DNA of 64,000 nucleotides from Anaerolineae bacterium (GTDB lineage: Bacteria; Chloroflexota; Anaerolineae; Promineifilales; Promineifilaceae): the NCBI GenBank assembly GCA_020848035.1, contig JADLAX010000054.1:62001-126000 (forward strand). Reading direction: 5' to 3'. Below the pieces are notes generated by a model. It was not told where the DNA came from and did not search any database. It saw nothing but the letters and a program-made list of their open reading frames with translations. The position numbers and the translations under genes are program-made. Shown here one piece after another: positions 50,830-59,687 of this stretch (position 1 is the first letter of the stretch; each line of letters begins with the position of its first letter).

Positions 50830-51801
50830 ATGAAACGAACTTTATTTGTTATGTTAACTTTGTTTTTGCTGGCTGGGTGCGGGGGCAAGCAGTTGGTTTG
50901 GGTGGATGTGGCTGAGGTGAGCGAAACGGCCGTTCCTCAACCCATCGCGCCGGAAGAAGAAGTGGTGATTGCGGCAACGGCCGTGCCAACAACCAGCGCC
51001 GACGATGGCATGATGGCCGAGATGGACGGCGGCATGATGGGGGGCGGGGTGGTGGATACGGCCGTTAGCCAGATACAGGAAAGCCTGGATGAGGCGTTGG
51101 CCCAGGACGACGATGACGTCTCTGACGAGGCGGCGCGGGCCATCCAGCTTTTGGCCGAAGAACCGGAGGTGGCCGGTTGGCTGGCCAGCTACCCGGATTG
51201 GACCGGCGACGCCTGGTTGGAGGGCGAAGATGGCCTTCACTACCATGTCGATCTCTACAGCGCGGCCGCCGATGAATGGCTCGGCTGGGGCTATGTAAAC
51301 GTGGCCGACGGCGTGGTGGAAGATTTTTTCGTGCCGCGTGAGCTGACCGCCGAGGAGTTCCAGACAGGCCGGGAGATGGTGGAAGCGTTTGTTTTTAGCG
51401 ATGAAGAGGTGCTGGCCCGGCTGGGCAACGTGGACGATTGGAGCTACGACACCTGGTACAACCGGTGGGACGCCAACTGGCAGGTCTGGTTCTGGTACGG
51501 GCTGGAAGAGCTGGCCGTCACGGTGAACATCTGGGAAGATGAGCCGTATCTGGACAGCATCACCAATCCGGCCGAGTTTGAGGCCGAAGAAGCGGCCGAA
51601 AACAGCAAAAACCAGGCCATCGAACTGGCGTGGCAGGCCGAGGGCATTGACCAGGCTGTGGCCGGGGTAGATAATTGGCAAACGTACGTCGCGCAGCAGG
51701 GCGACACCGTCTGGGCCGTCACCTTTGCCACCGAAGATCGGGAACTGTTTTACGCTCTGGTGGACATTGGGAGCTGGACGGTTTTGGAAAGCAGCAACTG
51801 A
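50830..51801 (+). CDS. Lipoprotein of unknown function
   Basis: A 323-residue exported lipoprotein. The signal is KRTLFVMLTLFLLAGCGGK with lipobox LLAGC. A low-complexity acidic and Met/Gly-rich stretch (MMAEMDGGMMGGG, then AQDDDDVSDE) follows. The remainder contains two repeats of an Asp/Trp-rich shape (DWTGDAWLEGEDGLHYHVDL... and 'DWSYDTWYNRWDANWQVWFWYG') that look like PepSY/YpeB-type domains. No enzyme motif seen. It precedes the LytS-like kinase gene but is separated by a repeat, so co-regulation is uncertain. Confidence 0.75.
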   Translation: MKRTLFVMLTLFLLAGCGGKQLVWVDVAEVSETAVPQPIAPEEEVVIAATAVPTTSADDGMMAEMDGGMMGGGVVDTAVSQIQESLDEALAQDDDDVSDEAARAIQLLAEEPEVAGWLASYPDWTGDAWLEGEDGLHYHVDLYSAAADEWLGWGYVNVADGVVEDFFVPRELTAEEFQTGREMVEAFVFSDEEVLARLGNVDDWSYDTWYNRWDANWQVWFWYGLEELAVTVNIWEDEPYLDSITNPAEFEAEEAAENSKNQAIELAWQAEGIDQAVAGVDNWQTYVAQQGDTVWAVTFATEDRELFYALVDIGSWTVLESSN

Positions 51802-51880
51802 CCCCCACCCTAACCCTCCCCCTGGGAGGGGGAGGGAACAAAGCTCTCTCTCCCTGTGGGAGAGGGCTGGGGTGAGGGTA
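51802..51880. repeat. Dispersed CCCTCCCC/GGGGAGGG repeat
   Basis: CCCTAACCCTCCCCCTGGGA is followed by GGGAGGGAACAAAGC and CTCTCCCTGTGGGAGAGGGC; two nested hairpins. Similar to 30120-30203. Confidence 0.55.
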
Positions 51881-51883
51881 AAA

Positions 51884-53386
51884 ATGATGAATCGAACGGA
51901 ACAGACTACCCCCAACCGCACCAACACGCTGATCGCAACGGCCGTTGCCGCTGCCGCTATTCTCGTTTGGGCGCTGTTTGTGCGGTCGAGCAATGTGGGC
52001 GAACCGTTTAGCTTTGCCGACTGGACCGACATTGAGCTGATCAGTCCATACCTGCTGGGGATTGCCGTGCAAGAAATTTTGGTACCGCTGGCGCTGATTT
52101 ACGGCCTGAGCCGCACGGCGCTGTTCCGCCGGGTGGTGACGGAGACGGCCGTTCCCCCCGACGAGTGGCGGCTGCTGGGCGTGCTGCTTGGCATGCAGCT
52201 GCTGGTCTTTCTGGTGCGCCTGGGGCTGGTTAACAGCATCAATGACCAGGTGACGGTTGATTTGCTGGTGGTGCTGGTAGCCGGGCTGCTGGGCGGCTGG
52301 CAAACCGGGCTGGCCGTAGGGCTGGCGGCTACCATGCTCACCGGGCTGAGCGACTATTTGAGCTGGGGGGACGAAACGTTTTCCCTGGCGGTTTACTTTG
52401 AATTTGCCGTGCTGAAGAACCTGGATGCAATGACGGCCGTTTGGGTCGGAACCAGCGTCGGGCTGGCGGTGCCGCTGCTGCAAGAGCGCCGCTGGCGGCC
52501 GCCGGTCACCACCGGGCTGGCCGTGGCGCTGGTCGCCGTCAGCTATGCCCTGATGCTCTACCCCACCACCTACCCGCCGTTTTACCTGAACCGGCTGCTG
52601 CCCAACCTGCTCATCTACGGGCTGGCGCTGGGCGCGGTGGCCCTGATGGTGCGCAATGTGCAGGACGACGAATCGCGCCGATTGGCCGAAAGTGCCCGAC
52701 TGGAACTGGCCCAGACCAATCTGACCCTGACCCAAACCCGGCTGGCGCTGACCCAGGCGGAGCTGCGGGCGCTGCACGCGCAAATCAATCCGCACTTCTT
52801 TTTCAACACCCTCAACACCATTCGCTACTTTGTGCGCACCAACCCAGACGAGGCGCGTGAGCTGCTCATCAAGCTGTCTGAGATTTTCCAGCGGGCGCTG
52901 AGCGCGGGGGAATTTGTGCCGCTGCGCGACGAGATCAGCTACGTGGAGGCATACCTGGCGCTGGAAAAGGCGCGGCTGGACGAGCGGCTGAATGTGATCT
53001 GGACCAATCTGGCGAAGGAGTGGCTGGACACGGCCGTTCCTACCCTCGTCCTGCAACCATTGGTCGAAAACGCCGTCATTCACGGCATCAGCCGACAGCC
53101 GGAGGGCGGCACCATCCACATCGTCATCAACCGCGTGGCCCACGATTTGCTCATCCAGCTAGACGACAACGGCCCCGGCTTCGACGTGGCCCGGGTGCTG
53201 ACCAACGGCGCGGCCCCACCCAACCCGCTGCCGGAAGTGGAACGGCCGTCCATCGGCCTGCGCAACGTCGACGAGCGGCTGCGCATGCTTTACGGCGAAC
53301 CGTACCGCCTGCATATCGAATCGGAACCGGGCAAAGGGACGCGGATTGTGTTCAAAATACCCCTGGAACAGGAAAAAATTGCCTGA
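51884..53386 (+). CDS. LytS-type membrane sensor histidine kinase
   Basis: A 500-residue kinase with about eight predicted membrane helices in the first 265 residues, then a coiled segment (LAESARLELAQTNLTLTQTR) and the His_kinase domain. The phosphoacceptor is His304 in QINPHFFFNTLNTI. The ATP-binding HATPase region has VLQPLVENAVIHGI and DDNGPGFD. This arrangement is the LytS/YehU/BtsS type that partners LytTR regulators, and one follows at 53455. The ATG at 51884 (next to another at 51887) starts the reading frame after the repeat. Confidence 0.92.
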   Translation: MMNRTEQTTPNRTNTLIATAVAAAAILVWALFVRSSNVGEPFSFADWTDIELISPYLLGIAVQEILVPLALIYGLSRTALFRRVVTETAVPPDEWRLLGVLLGMQLLVFLVRLGLVNSINDQVTVDLLVVLVAGLLGGWQTGLAVGLAATMLTGLSDYLSWGDETFSLAVYFEFAVLKNLDAMTAVWVGTSVGLAVPLLQERRWRPPVTTGLAVALVAVSYALMLYPTTYPPFYLNRLLPNLLIYGLALGAVALMVRNVQDDESRRLAESARLELAQTNLTLTQTRLALTQAELRALHAQINPHFFFNTLNTIRYFVRTNPDEARELLIKLSEIFQRALSAGEFVPLRDEISYVEAYLALEKARLDERLNVIWTNLAKEWLDTAVPTLVLQPLVENAVIHGISRQPEGGTIHIVINRVAHDLLIQLDDNGPGFDVARVLTNGAAPPNPLPEVERPSIGLRNVDERLRMLYGEPYRLHIESEPGKGTRIVFKIPLEQEKIA

Positions 53387-53390
53387 TTAC

Positions 53391-53444
53391 TCAATTACTC
53401 AATTACTCCGGTAATTAGGTAATTGGGTAATTAAGTAATTGGCT
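53391..53444. repeat. Hairpin of ACTCAATT / GTAATTGG words between kinase and regulator
   Basis: ATTACTCAATTACTCAATTA pairs with complementary GTAATTAGGTAATTGGGTAA words. The same word as at 6411-6476. Confidence 0.65.
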
Positions 53445-53454
53445 GCTTACTGCC

Positions 53455-54243
53455 ATGCATATCTTAATTGCCGACGACGAAAAACCGGCGCGGGGCGAAC
53501 TGCGCTATATGTTGGGGCAACTGGCGGCAACGGCCGTTTACCATGAAGCCACCAACGGGCAGGAGGCGCTCGACTGGGTGGCCAACGAGCCGGTTGACGT
53601 GGTCTTTCTGGACATCAACATGCCGGGGGTGAACGGCCTGGCGGCGGCGGCGGCGATGAGCGAGCGGCCTGATCCGCCGCTGATCGTTTTTGCCACGGCG
53701 TACGACGCCCACGCGGTGCGCGCCTTTGAGCTGGCGGCGCTGGATTACGTGGTAAAGCCGTTCAGCGAGCAGCGGCTGGCCCAGACGATGGTGCGCATCC
53801 GCCAGGCGCTGGCCGAGCGGGGCACCTTTGAGGAGCGGCAGAAAGCGTTGAAGGGGTATTTGGAGACGGCCGTTACCGCCAATGACCCTACGCCACCCCG
53901 CCTCACCAAGCTGTGGGGCAGCCGCGACAACAACACCCGCGTCCTGGTCGATTACGCCGAGATTGCCTGGCTGGAAGCCGACAGCAAAAAAGTGTATCTC
54001 AGCACCACTGCGGGCGAGAAGCTGCTGGTGCGCCACACCCTCAAAGAGCTGGAAAGCCGCCTGGAGCCGCACAACTTCCTCCGCATTCACAAAGCGTACC
54101 TGGTCAACCTCAACCAGATCGCCGAAGTGGTCCCGTGGTTCTCCGGCACCTACCAGGTGCGCCTGGCCGACGCCCACCGCACCGAAATTCCCCTCTCCCG
54201 CCAATACGCCCAAACCCTCAAACAAAAAACCGGCCTTTTTTAG
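53455..54243 (+). CDS. LytTR family response regulator
   Basis: A 262-residue regulator. The receiver domain (1-120) has the acidic cluster DDEK and phospho-acceptor Asp53 in FLDINMPG, the Thr/Ala switch ATAYDAHAVRAF and Lys in VVKPFSEQ. The LytTR DNA-binding domain (about 155-258) contains 'VLVDYAEIAWLEADSKKVYLST', 'HTLKELESRLEPHNFLRIHKAYLVNLNQI' and 'LSRQYAQTLK'. Partner of the kinase gene 70 bp upstream, from which it is separated by a word-array hairpin. The target genes are unknown. Confidence 0.93.
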   Translation: MHILIADDEKPARGELRYMLGQLAATAVYHEATNGQEALDWVANEPVDVVFLDINMPGVNGLAAAAAMSERPDPPLIVFATAYDAHAVRAFELAALDYVVKPFSEQRLAQTMVRIRQALAERGTFEERQKALKGYLETAVTANDPTPPRLTKLWGSRDNNTRVLVDYAEIAWLEADSKKVYLSTTAGEKLLVRHTLKELESRLEPHNFLRIHKAYLVNLNQIAEVVPWFSGTYQVRLADAHRTEIPLSRQYAQTLKQKTGLF

Positions 54244-54544
54244 CCATCTGGCAAGGATTTTTACCCCAGCCTGGGTTTTCTCACACAAAGCCGCGAAGAC
54301 ACAAACGAAAAAACCTGGTGGCGTGGCGACTTTGCGCGAGACTTCTTTATCGTATTGCTGCTTTGGTAAAAGCCTGCAAATCTGTTGGCTGCCAATTGAC
54401 CTTTTCCAGTCCAAACTGCTACAATGACGCCTGTCGTGTGGGGCTGGTTTGGGTAGTTAACTCTCATCCCCAGATCTTAAATTCCAGGTGAAAAGCGTTC
54501 CGCCTATGCGGCTACTTTAGCAATATCAGCTACTGGTCAACAAA
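54244..54544. other. Intergenic region, repeat fragment
   Basis: No gene is seen. 'AAAGCCGCGAAGACACAAAC' near 54290 belongs to the dispersed 'cacaaag...gcgaag' type of intergenic word. The G+C drops toward the right, marking the start of the AT-rich island. Confidence 0.5.
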
Positions 54545-55162
54545 ATGGTGAACACAGCGAAACGCAACGCAATAATTTTTAACCTATCTCTTGTTGGCCT
54601 CTGTATATTAAGTTGCGTTTTATTTGCTCAACTCTTTTTTAATGGCTGTATTTGGTGGGAGTGTGCGCCTGCCCGCTCTTTCGATGTTTTGGATTTAGAA
54701 CTACCATCACATCTTTTTCCAGACAAAGCCATTTACAATTCGATTCATTTAGACGATGACGACAATCCAAAAACACTGCGCTCAAGTGGGCAAACCATCT
54801 ATTGGGATGGTAGAAAAGGTTTAGCGATTTATATTGTTGATAGGTATGCCACCAGCAAAAACGCTCTGCAAAACTTTGAGCGCACAAAAGTGTCTTTTTT
54901 CTCTAACTGGAATAACTCCATCCTTTGGTATAAACCCGAAGAACTGACTTATGTTAGTCCTTTAGCGGACAATTTTTTTTGGGGATGTGGATATATAACT
55001 CGTAGTGATTATCGTTGTGGGATGGTCGCACAGTACCAAGAATTTTTATTATTTTTCAATGCGACTATTTCTGAAAAAATGAGCTATGCTGATTTTCAAG
55101 GAATAGTGACATTCATCGATGAGAATATTTCAGATCACCTTTATCACAGAAGCGAGCGTTAG
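54545..55162 (+). CDS. Membrane-anchored protein of unknown function (AT-rich island)
   Basis: A 205-residue protein with one N-terminal membrane helix (IIFNLSLVGLCILSCVLFAQ) followed by a soluble domain facing outside the cytoplasm. No family recognised. The base composition is clearly AT-richer than neighbouring genes and no ACGGCCGT occurs. Codons ending in A/T dominate. It is first of three such genes (54.5-57.7 kb), which suggests a horizontally acquired block. ATG at 54545. Confidence 0.7.
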   Translation: MVNTAKRNAIIFNLSLVGLCILSCVLFAQLFFNGCIWWECAPARSFDVLDLELPSHLFPDKAIYNSIHLDDDDNPKTLRSSGQTIYWDGRKGLAIYIVDRYATSKNALQNFERTKVSFFSNWNNSILWYKPEELTYVSPLADNFFWGCGYITRSDYRCGMVAQYQEFLLFFNATISEKMSYADFQGIVTFIDENISDHLYHRSER

Positions 55163-55194
55163 AATATGCTTTCACTCGTCCATAAGGAAATGAC

Positions 55195-56178
55195 ATGAGT
55201 TGGCAAGAACGAATACGGCCAAAGAATAGAAGTGAGGTCGGCTGTTACAGTCTAGTATTGTCTATTGGCTTCCTTATCGTTTTTGCAGTTGTGCCAGTAA
55301 TGGGTAAAGCCGTTCTGCTTGGAGCTGTTTTGGCAGGGCTAATTACCATAATAATGTACCCAGTATGGCAGGATGTTCGAGCAGCCCATCCAGAAGCAAA
55401 GATAACGTTTCTATTAAAGAGCACAGTAAGCCATGTATTCAGGTATTGGCAAACAGAAAAGCTCCTGAACTTCCTGAAATCCATTGGAGTACTTGTCGTC
55501 GCTCTATTTGCTCTCCAGGGGGTTGGTAGTTTGATAGCCTACCGCCACGCAAGTGCGCAAATACAAAAAAGTATCGAAGCGGGCATTGCAGGTTATTTTG
55601 ATCCAACGTTGAGTCACAATAACACATTCTTTCGATTGTCAGCAATCCCACCGGCAATAGGGGAGTTGAGAGGTATTGAGGAGCTTTATGCAACCCAGCA
55701 GCGCATTAGCATCCTTCCACCGGAAGTTGGCAATCTAACAAATTTGACACATCTGAACTTGTGGCAGAATCACTTAACGAGTTTACCACCTGAAATCAAA
55801 AGCCTTCGCCAACTGACCTTCCTCTACTTGGTTGATAACAGGCTCAGAGAACTGCCTCCTGAAATTGGCTATTTGACCCAATTACAAAGTTTACACTTGG
55901 ACAGCAATTACCTGACCAGTATTCCGCCAGAAATTGGTCAGTTGTCGAATCTCGAAGTTTTATACCTTCACGACAACAAACTAACAGAGTTGCCGCCAGA
56001 AATAGGAGAATTAACAAACTTACGGGTTTTGGATCTGCGGGACAATGATTTAACCACACTTCCTGGTGAGTTAAGCAACCTGCAAAACTTGAAACATTTG
56101 TACATCACAGGTAACAAAATCGAAGAAATACCTTTTGAATTGCAGCAGAAATCAGACCTGGAGATATGGCAAGACTGA
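55195..56178 (+). CDS. Leucine-rich-repeat membrane protein
   Basis: A 327-residue protein. Two membrane helices lie before residue 45 (SLVLSIGFLIVFAVVPVMG, 'LLGAVLAGLITIIMYP'), and a third hydrophobic stretch at about 95-115. Next come about eight leucine-rich repeats of 23 residues with the plant/bacterial 'LPPEIGxLxxLxxLxLxxNxL' consensus (LRELPPEIGYL, LTSIPPEIGQL, LTELPPEIGEL, LTTLPGELSNL). LRRs mediate protein binding. The gene is 32 bp after the preceding gene and has the same AT-rich codon use, so the two probably form an operon. Confidence 0.85.
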   Translation: MSWQERIRPKNRSEVGCYSLVLSIGFLIVFAVVPVMGKAVLLGAVLAGLITIIMYPVWQDVRAAHPEAKITFLLKSTVSHVFRYWQTEKLLNFLKSIGVLVVALFALQGVGSLIAYRHASAQIQKSIEAGIAGYFDPTLSHNNTFFRLSAIPPAIGELRGIEELYATQQRISILPPEVGNLTNLTHLNLWQNHLTSLPPEIKSLRQLTFLYLVDNRLRELPPEIGYLTQLQSLHLDSNYLTSIPPEIGQLSNLEVLYLHDNKLTELPPEIGELTNLRVLDLRDNDLTTLPGELSNLQNLKHLYITGNKIEEIPFELQQKSDLEIWQD

Positions 56179-56525
56179 ATCTAACTGATGCAAATTTGTG
56201 CAGCTTCTACTTTGGCACTACCAGAAGCTTATGCAAAACCACTTCAACATGAAGAGGAAATCACCACTCCAACGCAGCGTCAAGCCAACGATAAAACTGC
56301 ACACAGATTTTGCAGTTTTTTCATATATAGGGAATAGGGCAACAGCACCTGCTGTCATACCAGAAGTTTGATGCATTTCAATCGGTAACACTGTGATTTG
56401 TGAAGAAGATCCAGTATTAGCAATAGTCGGCAGGCAATCACCGCATCAGATGCTGGGTTTTGAAGCAGGTTCGCAAGTTATCGTAATGATTCTTTACACC
56501 ATTCTTATACAGTAGGAGAAATAGA
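56179..56525. other. AT-rich intergenic stretch, no gene seen
   Basis: No frame with plausible start and composition. It ends in the AGGAG Shine-Dalgarno of the next gene. Possible remains of coding sequence cannot be excluded. Confidence 0.5.
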
Positions 56526-57665
56526 TTGAATCAAAACACACAAGACTATGTCAAAACAGAACTAAATGATTTGAGAGACCTAGCCAACACCCTAAAACTT
56601 AGCGATTTCAAAGAAGGGCTTTGGTTTAGCAGTTTGCTTAAGCACGCTTTAAGTACATACGTGAGCAAGGTAAACGCAGCGTACTTTGTTGAAAAATATC
56701 CCAATTTGCCTCGTGACGGCATTGTTGATAGGCGAGTGGCATTAGCCAAAAATTACGCTGCCATTGCAGGCGGTCTTAATGCAGGAGCATATTCTACGGC
56801 CGTTGCAGCAACAATTGGTTCTGGTGGCGGAGCTTCACCACTTACTGTTCCTGCGGCAGCAACTAGCTTTTTCATCGATCTCCTATACACCTCGCAGTTG
56901 CAATTGAAACTTGCTTATGACCTATCTGTTCTTTACGAACATCCAGTGGATATCGACGATCCAAACGATCTTCTTGACTTAGTCAAAGTTGCTTTCGGAA
57001 TAAAAGCTGGAGATACTTTGCAAAATGCTGCATTAAAAATTGCTCCAGAAGCAACGCGTGTTGGGGTAAAGGCTCTTGCATCAGGCTCGCGCCTTGCAAC
57101 GTTGAAAGCATTACCTGTAATTGGAAAACATTTGCTCCAAAGAAATATCATCAAGTTCTCCATTCCTTTGATAGCAGTGCCGCTGAGCACCGGCATCAAC
57201 TATTATAGCACTGGGACAATTGCCAAGACGGCTAAACATATCTATCGTCGTCGTGCAGCTTTGCGTGAAGCAGCAAATACCATTTCTATGGATTTGATCA
57301 CAGTTCCTCTGCTCGTTTTGCAAGTAATTTACTTGGTGGCTCAAGCTGATGGTGAAGTGTCGGAAAGTGAAGCCTTATTAATTCAGGAACTTAGCTCATT
57401 GTTTTTAGAGTATGATGAAGCGGTATCCGCAGTCCAAGAATTCGAAAAAATGATAAACGTTTCAGAGTCAACCATACTGCAACAAATCGCTAGCCAACCA
57501 CCAGATATCAAGAAGATGCTATTTGAAGTTGCCGTTGTAACCGCAGCATCAGATTCTGTGGCTCATAAGATGGAAAATCAGACACTTAAAAAACTTGCTG
57601 ACGTTTGTGATTGTAAGTTTGATGATACCGCAGTCAAACTTGCTTCAAAACAGTTTTTTGGCTAG
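56526..57665 (+). CDS. EcsC-like protein with C-terminal TerB-like domain
   Basis: A 379-residue protein. The middle resembles the EcsC family (YAAIAGGLNAGAYSTAVAAT..., 'AATSFFIDLLYTSQLQLKLAYDLSVLYEHP', 'YYSTGTIAKTAKHIYRRR') with hydrophobic stretches that can associate with membranes. The C-terminal about 110 residues look like a TerB (tellurite resistance) helical domain: VLQVIYLVAQADGEVSESEALLIQELSSLF. The start is a TTG at 56526 preceded by AGGAG with good spacing. AT-rich, with a single ACGGCCGT at about 56797. Such proteins are often found near stress or defence genes; function unknown. Confidence 0.75.
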   Translation: MNQNTQDYVKTELNDLRDLANTLKLSDFKEGLWFSSLLKHALSTYVSKVNAAYFVEKYPNLPRDGIVDRRVALAKNYAAIAGGLNAGAYSTAVAATIGSGGGASPLTVPAAATSFFIDLLYTSQLQLKLAYDLSVLYEHPVDIDDPNDLLDLVKVAFGIKAGDTLQNAALKIAPEATRVGVKALASGSRLATLKALPVIGKHLLQRNIIKFSIPLIAVPLSTGINYYSTGTIAKTAKHIYRRRAALREAANTISMDLITVPLLVLQVIYLVAQADGEVSESEALLIQELSSLFLEYDEAVSAVQEFEKMINVSESTILQQIASQPPDIKKMLFEVAVVTAASDSVAHKMENQTLKKLADVCDCKFDDTAVKLASKQFFG

Positions 57666-57972
57666 CAGTTTGCAAATAGTGAACGTTAGTGCAAATCCCC
57701 GCGCCCCAAAAAAAATCTTACACCTGCCTATCGGCCAATAAAGCAAGTGTTATGGGGACGAATTGTTGGTGAGGTTGAGGTAGTTTATTGCGTACATCGG
57801 TTTGCGCGGAAAAGGTGGGGATGAGAAACGTTCTTTCAGTAAGCAGCAGGCAAATATCAGGCGGGTGCCGACTCACGACATTTCCAGCCAACCGCCGGGC
57901 GGTAGGGGTTTGTGGGTTTTGTTGGTTTGGTGGAGATAGTTGAAAACGGCCGTACAGGAGCCTCCCCTACAC
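57666..57972. other. Intergenic region, nothing recognised
   Basis: About 300 bp without a convincing gene or repeat. The G+C rises again toward the GNAT gene, marking the island's right edge, and an ACGGCCGT lies just before it at about 57945. Confidence 0.5.
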
Positions 57973-58506
57973 ATGCACATTATACGCCACGCAACTCTAG
58001 ACGACGCCAAAAGCCTTGCCTTCCTGGCAGAGCAAACCTTCCGGGATACCTTTGGTCCGGTCAACACGGCCGAAAATATGACCCTGTTCTGCCAGAGCAC
58101 CTACGGCGAAAGCATCCAAACGGCCGAAATCGCCAACCCCAACATGGTAACATTGCTGGTAGACAACCAGACGGAACTGATTGGCTACGCCCAGCTGCAC
58201 TGGGGGGAAGCGCCTGCCTGTGTTTCAGCGGAACAACCCGGCGAAATTCAGCGGTTCTACATTCTGAGCGGCTGGCATGGCCAAGGCATTGCCCAGCGTT
58301 TGATGAACGCCTGCATCGCAGAAATGCAGCAAAAAGGGACGGATGTGGTTTGGCTCGGCGTCTGGGAAAACAATCCTAAAGCGATTGCATTTTATCAAAA
58401 GGTCGGCTTCGTTGCGGTGGGGGAGCACGTTTTTCCGCTGGGCAACGACCCTCAGCGGGATATTGTCATGGCCAGGCCGGTGGTGGCGGCGGCAGCACTC
58501 TCCTGA
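57973..58506 (+). CDS. GNAT family N-acetyltransferase
   Basis: A 177-residue acetyltransferase transferring acetyl from acetyl-CoA to an amine. It opens HIIRHATLDDAKSLAFLAEQTF. The CoA-binding motif A reads EIQRFYILSGWHGQGIAQRLM (GQGIA). Motif B is 'VWLGVWENNPKAIAFYQKVGF'. The ATG at 57973 follows an AGGAG. Substrate unknown. Confidence 0.87.
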   Translation: MHIIRHATLDDAKSLAFLAEQTFRDTFGPVNTAENMTLFCQSTYGESIQTAEIANPNMVTLLVDNQTELIGYAQLHWGEAPACVSAEQPGEIQRFYILSGWHGQGIAQRLMNACIAEMQQKGTDVVWLGVWENNPKAIAFYQKVGFVAVGEHVFPLGNDPQRDIVMARPVVAAAALS

Positions 58507-58518
58507 CGAAGCGTCACG

Positions 58519-58655
58519 TCACCTGTCTGGTCTTTCAGGTCGTTCCAGACCAGACAGGTTTTCAATCCAATTGCGCAAGCCAGCTGCCTGGCAAAACGAC
58601 GTTACTTCATAGTCGAGCCGCTCCGTAAACCTGTCTGGTCTTTCAAGTCGTTACG
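58519..58655. repeat. Hairpin and direct repeat after the GNAT gene
   Basis: ACCTGTCTGGTC pairs with GACCAGACAGGT (58521-58561). The word CCTGTCTGGTCTTTCA then GTCGTT recurs directly at about 58629. The first unit probably acts as a terminator. Confidence 0.55.
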
Positions 58656-59529
58656 TATCTTTCTTTGCCTGCCGATACGCCCAATACGCCTGTTGCGTTT
58701 CAGTGAGCCACTGTAAAAGCGCCGCTTCATCGTTGGCAGCGATGAGAGCGGCCACGGCGGCCAGCTGAGTTTGATACTGAGCGATCTGTTGGAGAACGGC
58801 CGTTTTATTCGTCAGCAAAATGTCCAGCATCATCCGGGGATCGGTGCCAGATACCCGCGACGTGTCGCGAAAGCCAGACGAGCTGACGGGCCAGAGTCGT
58901 TCATCGCCCAGCTGAGCCGCATTGCGCATGAGCGCCGCCGCCACCATGTACGGCAGATGGCTCACCACGGCCACCATGTTGTCGTGCAGCGCAGGCGGTA
59001 AAAACAGCGGATTGGCCCCCAGATCGGCCACCAGCTGGTGCGCCATCGCTTCCAGGTGCGGCGTGGTGCGCTGCGTCGGGCACAAAATGAACGTTTGCTG
59101 GCGGAACAGATCCGGCGTGGCCGCGCCAAAACCGGCCACCTCTTTGCCACACATCGGATGACCACCAATGGCTTGAAATGTATCCGGCAGGCTGTCCATC
59201 GCCTGGCAAATGTCGGTTTTGCTGCTGCCCAGGTCCAGCACCAGGCAGCCGTCGGGGCGCAGTTGGGGCAGCTGGTGCAGCACACTCACAATGGTGCGCA
59301 CCGGCGTGGCCAGCACTACCAAATCGGCGTTTTGCACGCCCAGCGCCAGGTCATCGCTCACCACATCGGCGATGCGCCCGGCGGCGGCGCGGGTTTTGGG
59401 ATTGCTGTCGACAATGGTGAGGTGAAACGGCCGTTGCGGAATGGCCAACCGCCGCGCCAGACGTAAAGCCAACGCCAGCGAACCACCCATCAAGCCCAAT
59501 CCCACCACACAAATTCGTTCCACGTGCAT
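58651..59529 (-). CDS. tyrA: Prephenate dehydrogenase
   Basis: A 292-residue enzyme converting prephenate to 4-hydroxyphenylpyruvate with NAD(P), in tyrosine synthesis. Rossmann motif VVGLGLMGGSLALAL, then DLVVLATPV and 'LDLGSSKTDI'. Active-site segment is IGGHPMCGKEVAGFGAATPDLFRQQTFILCP, followed by SHLPYMVAAAL and the C-terminal 'SSGFRDTSRVSGTDPRMMLDIL'. No ACT or chorismate mutase domain is attached. The ATG at 59529 is chosen because conserved sequence begins there; an in-frame upstream extension looks untranslated. Single gene, leftwards. Confidence 0.93.
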   Translation of the reverse strand: MHVERICVVGLGLMGGSLALALRLARRLAIPQRPFHLTIVDSNPKTRAAAGRIADVVSDDLALGVQNADLVVLATPVRTIVSVLHQLPQLRPDGCLVLDLGSSKTDICQAMDSLPDTFQAIGGHPMCGKEVAGFGAATPDLFRQQTFILCPTQRTTPHLEAMAHQLVADLGANPLFLPPALHDNMVAVVSHLPYMVAAALMRNAAQLGDERLWPVSSSGFRDTSRVSGTDPRMMLDILLTNKTAVLQQIAQYQTQLAAVAALIAANDEAALLQWLTETQQAYWAYRQAKKDT

Positions 59530-59687
59530 AGCCGGAATTATACCGGCAAATTCTGCCCCTGCCCTCGTGAGAGAAAAACACGAATGCGACGAATGAACGA
59601 ATAGCACGAATTTTTATCTTATTCGTCCTATTTGTCTATTCGCATGATTCGTGATGAAAGGCAGTGTAAGTGGCAAAATTAAGGGGG

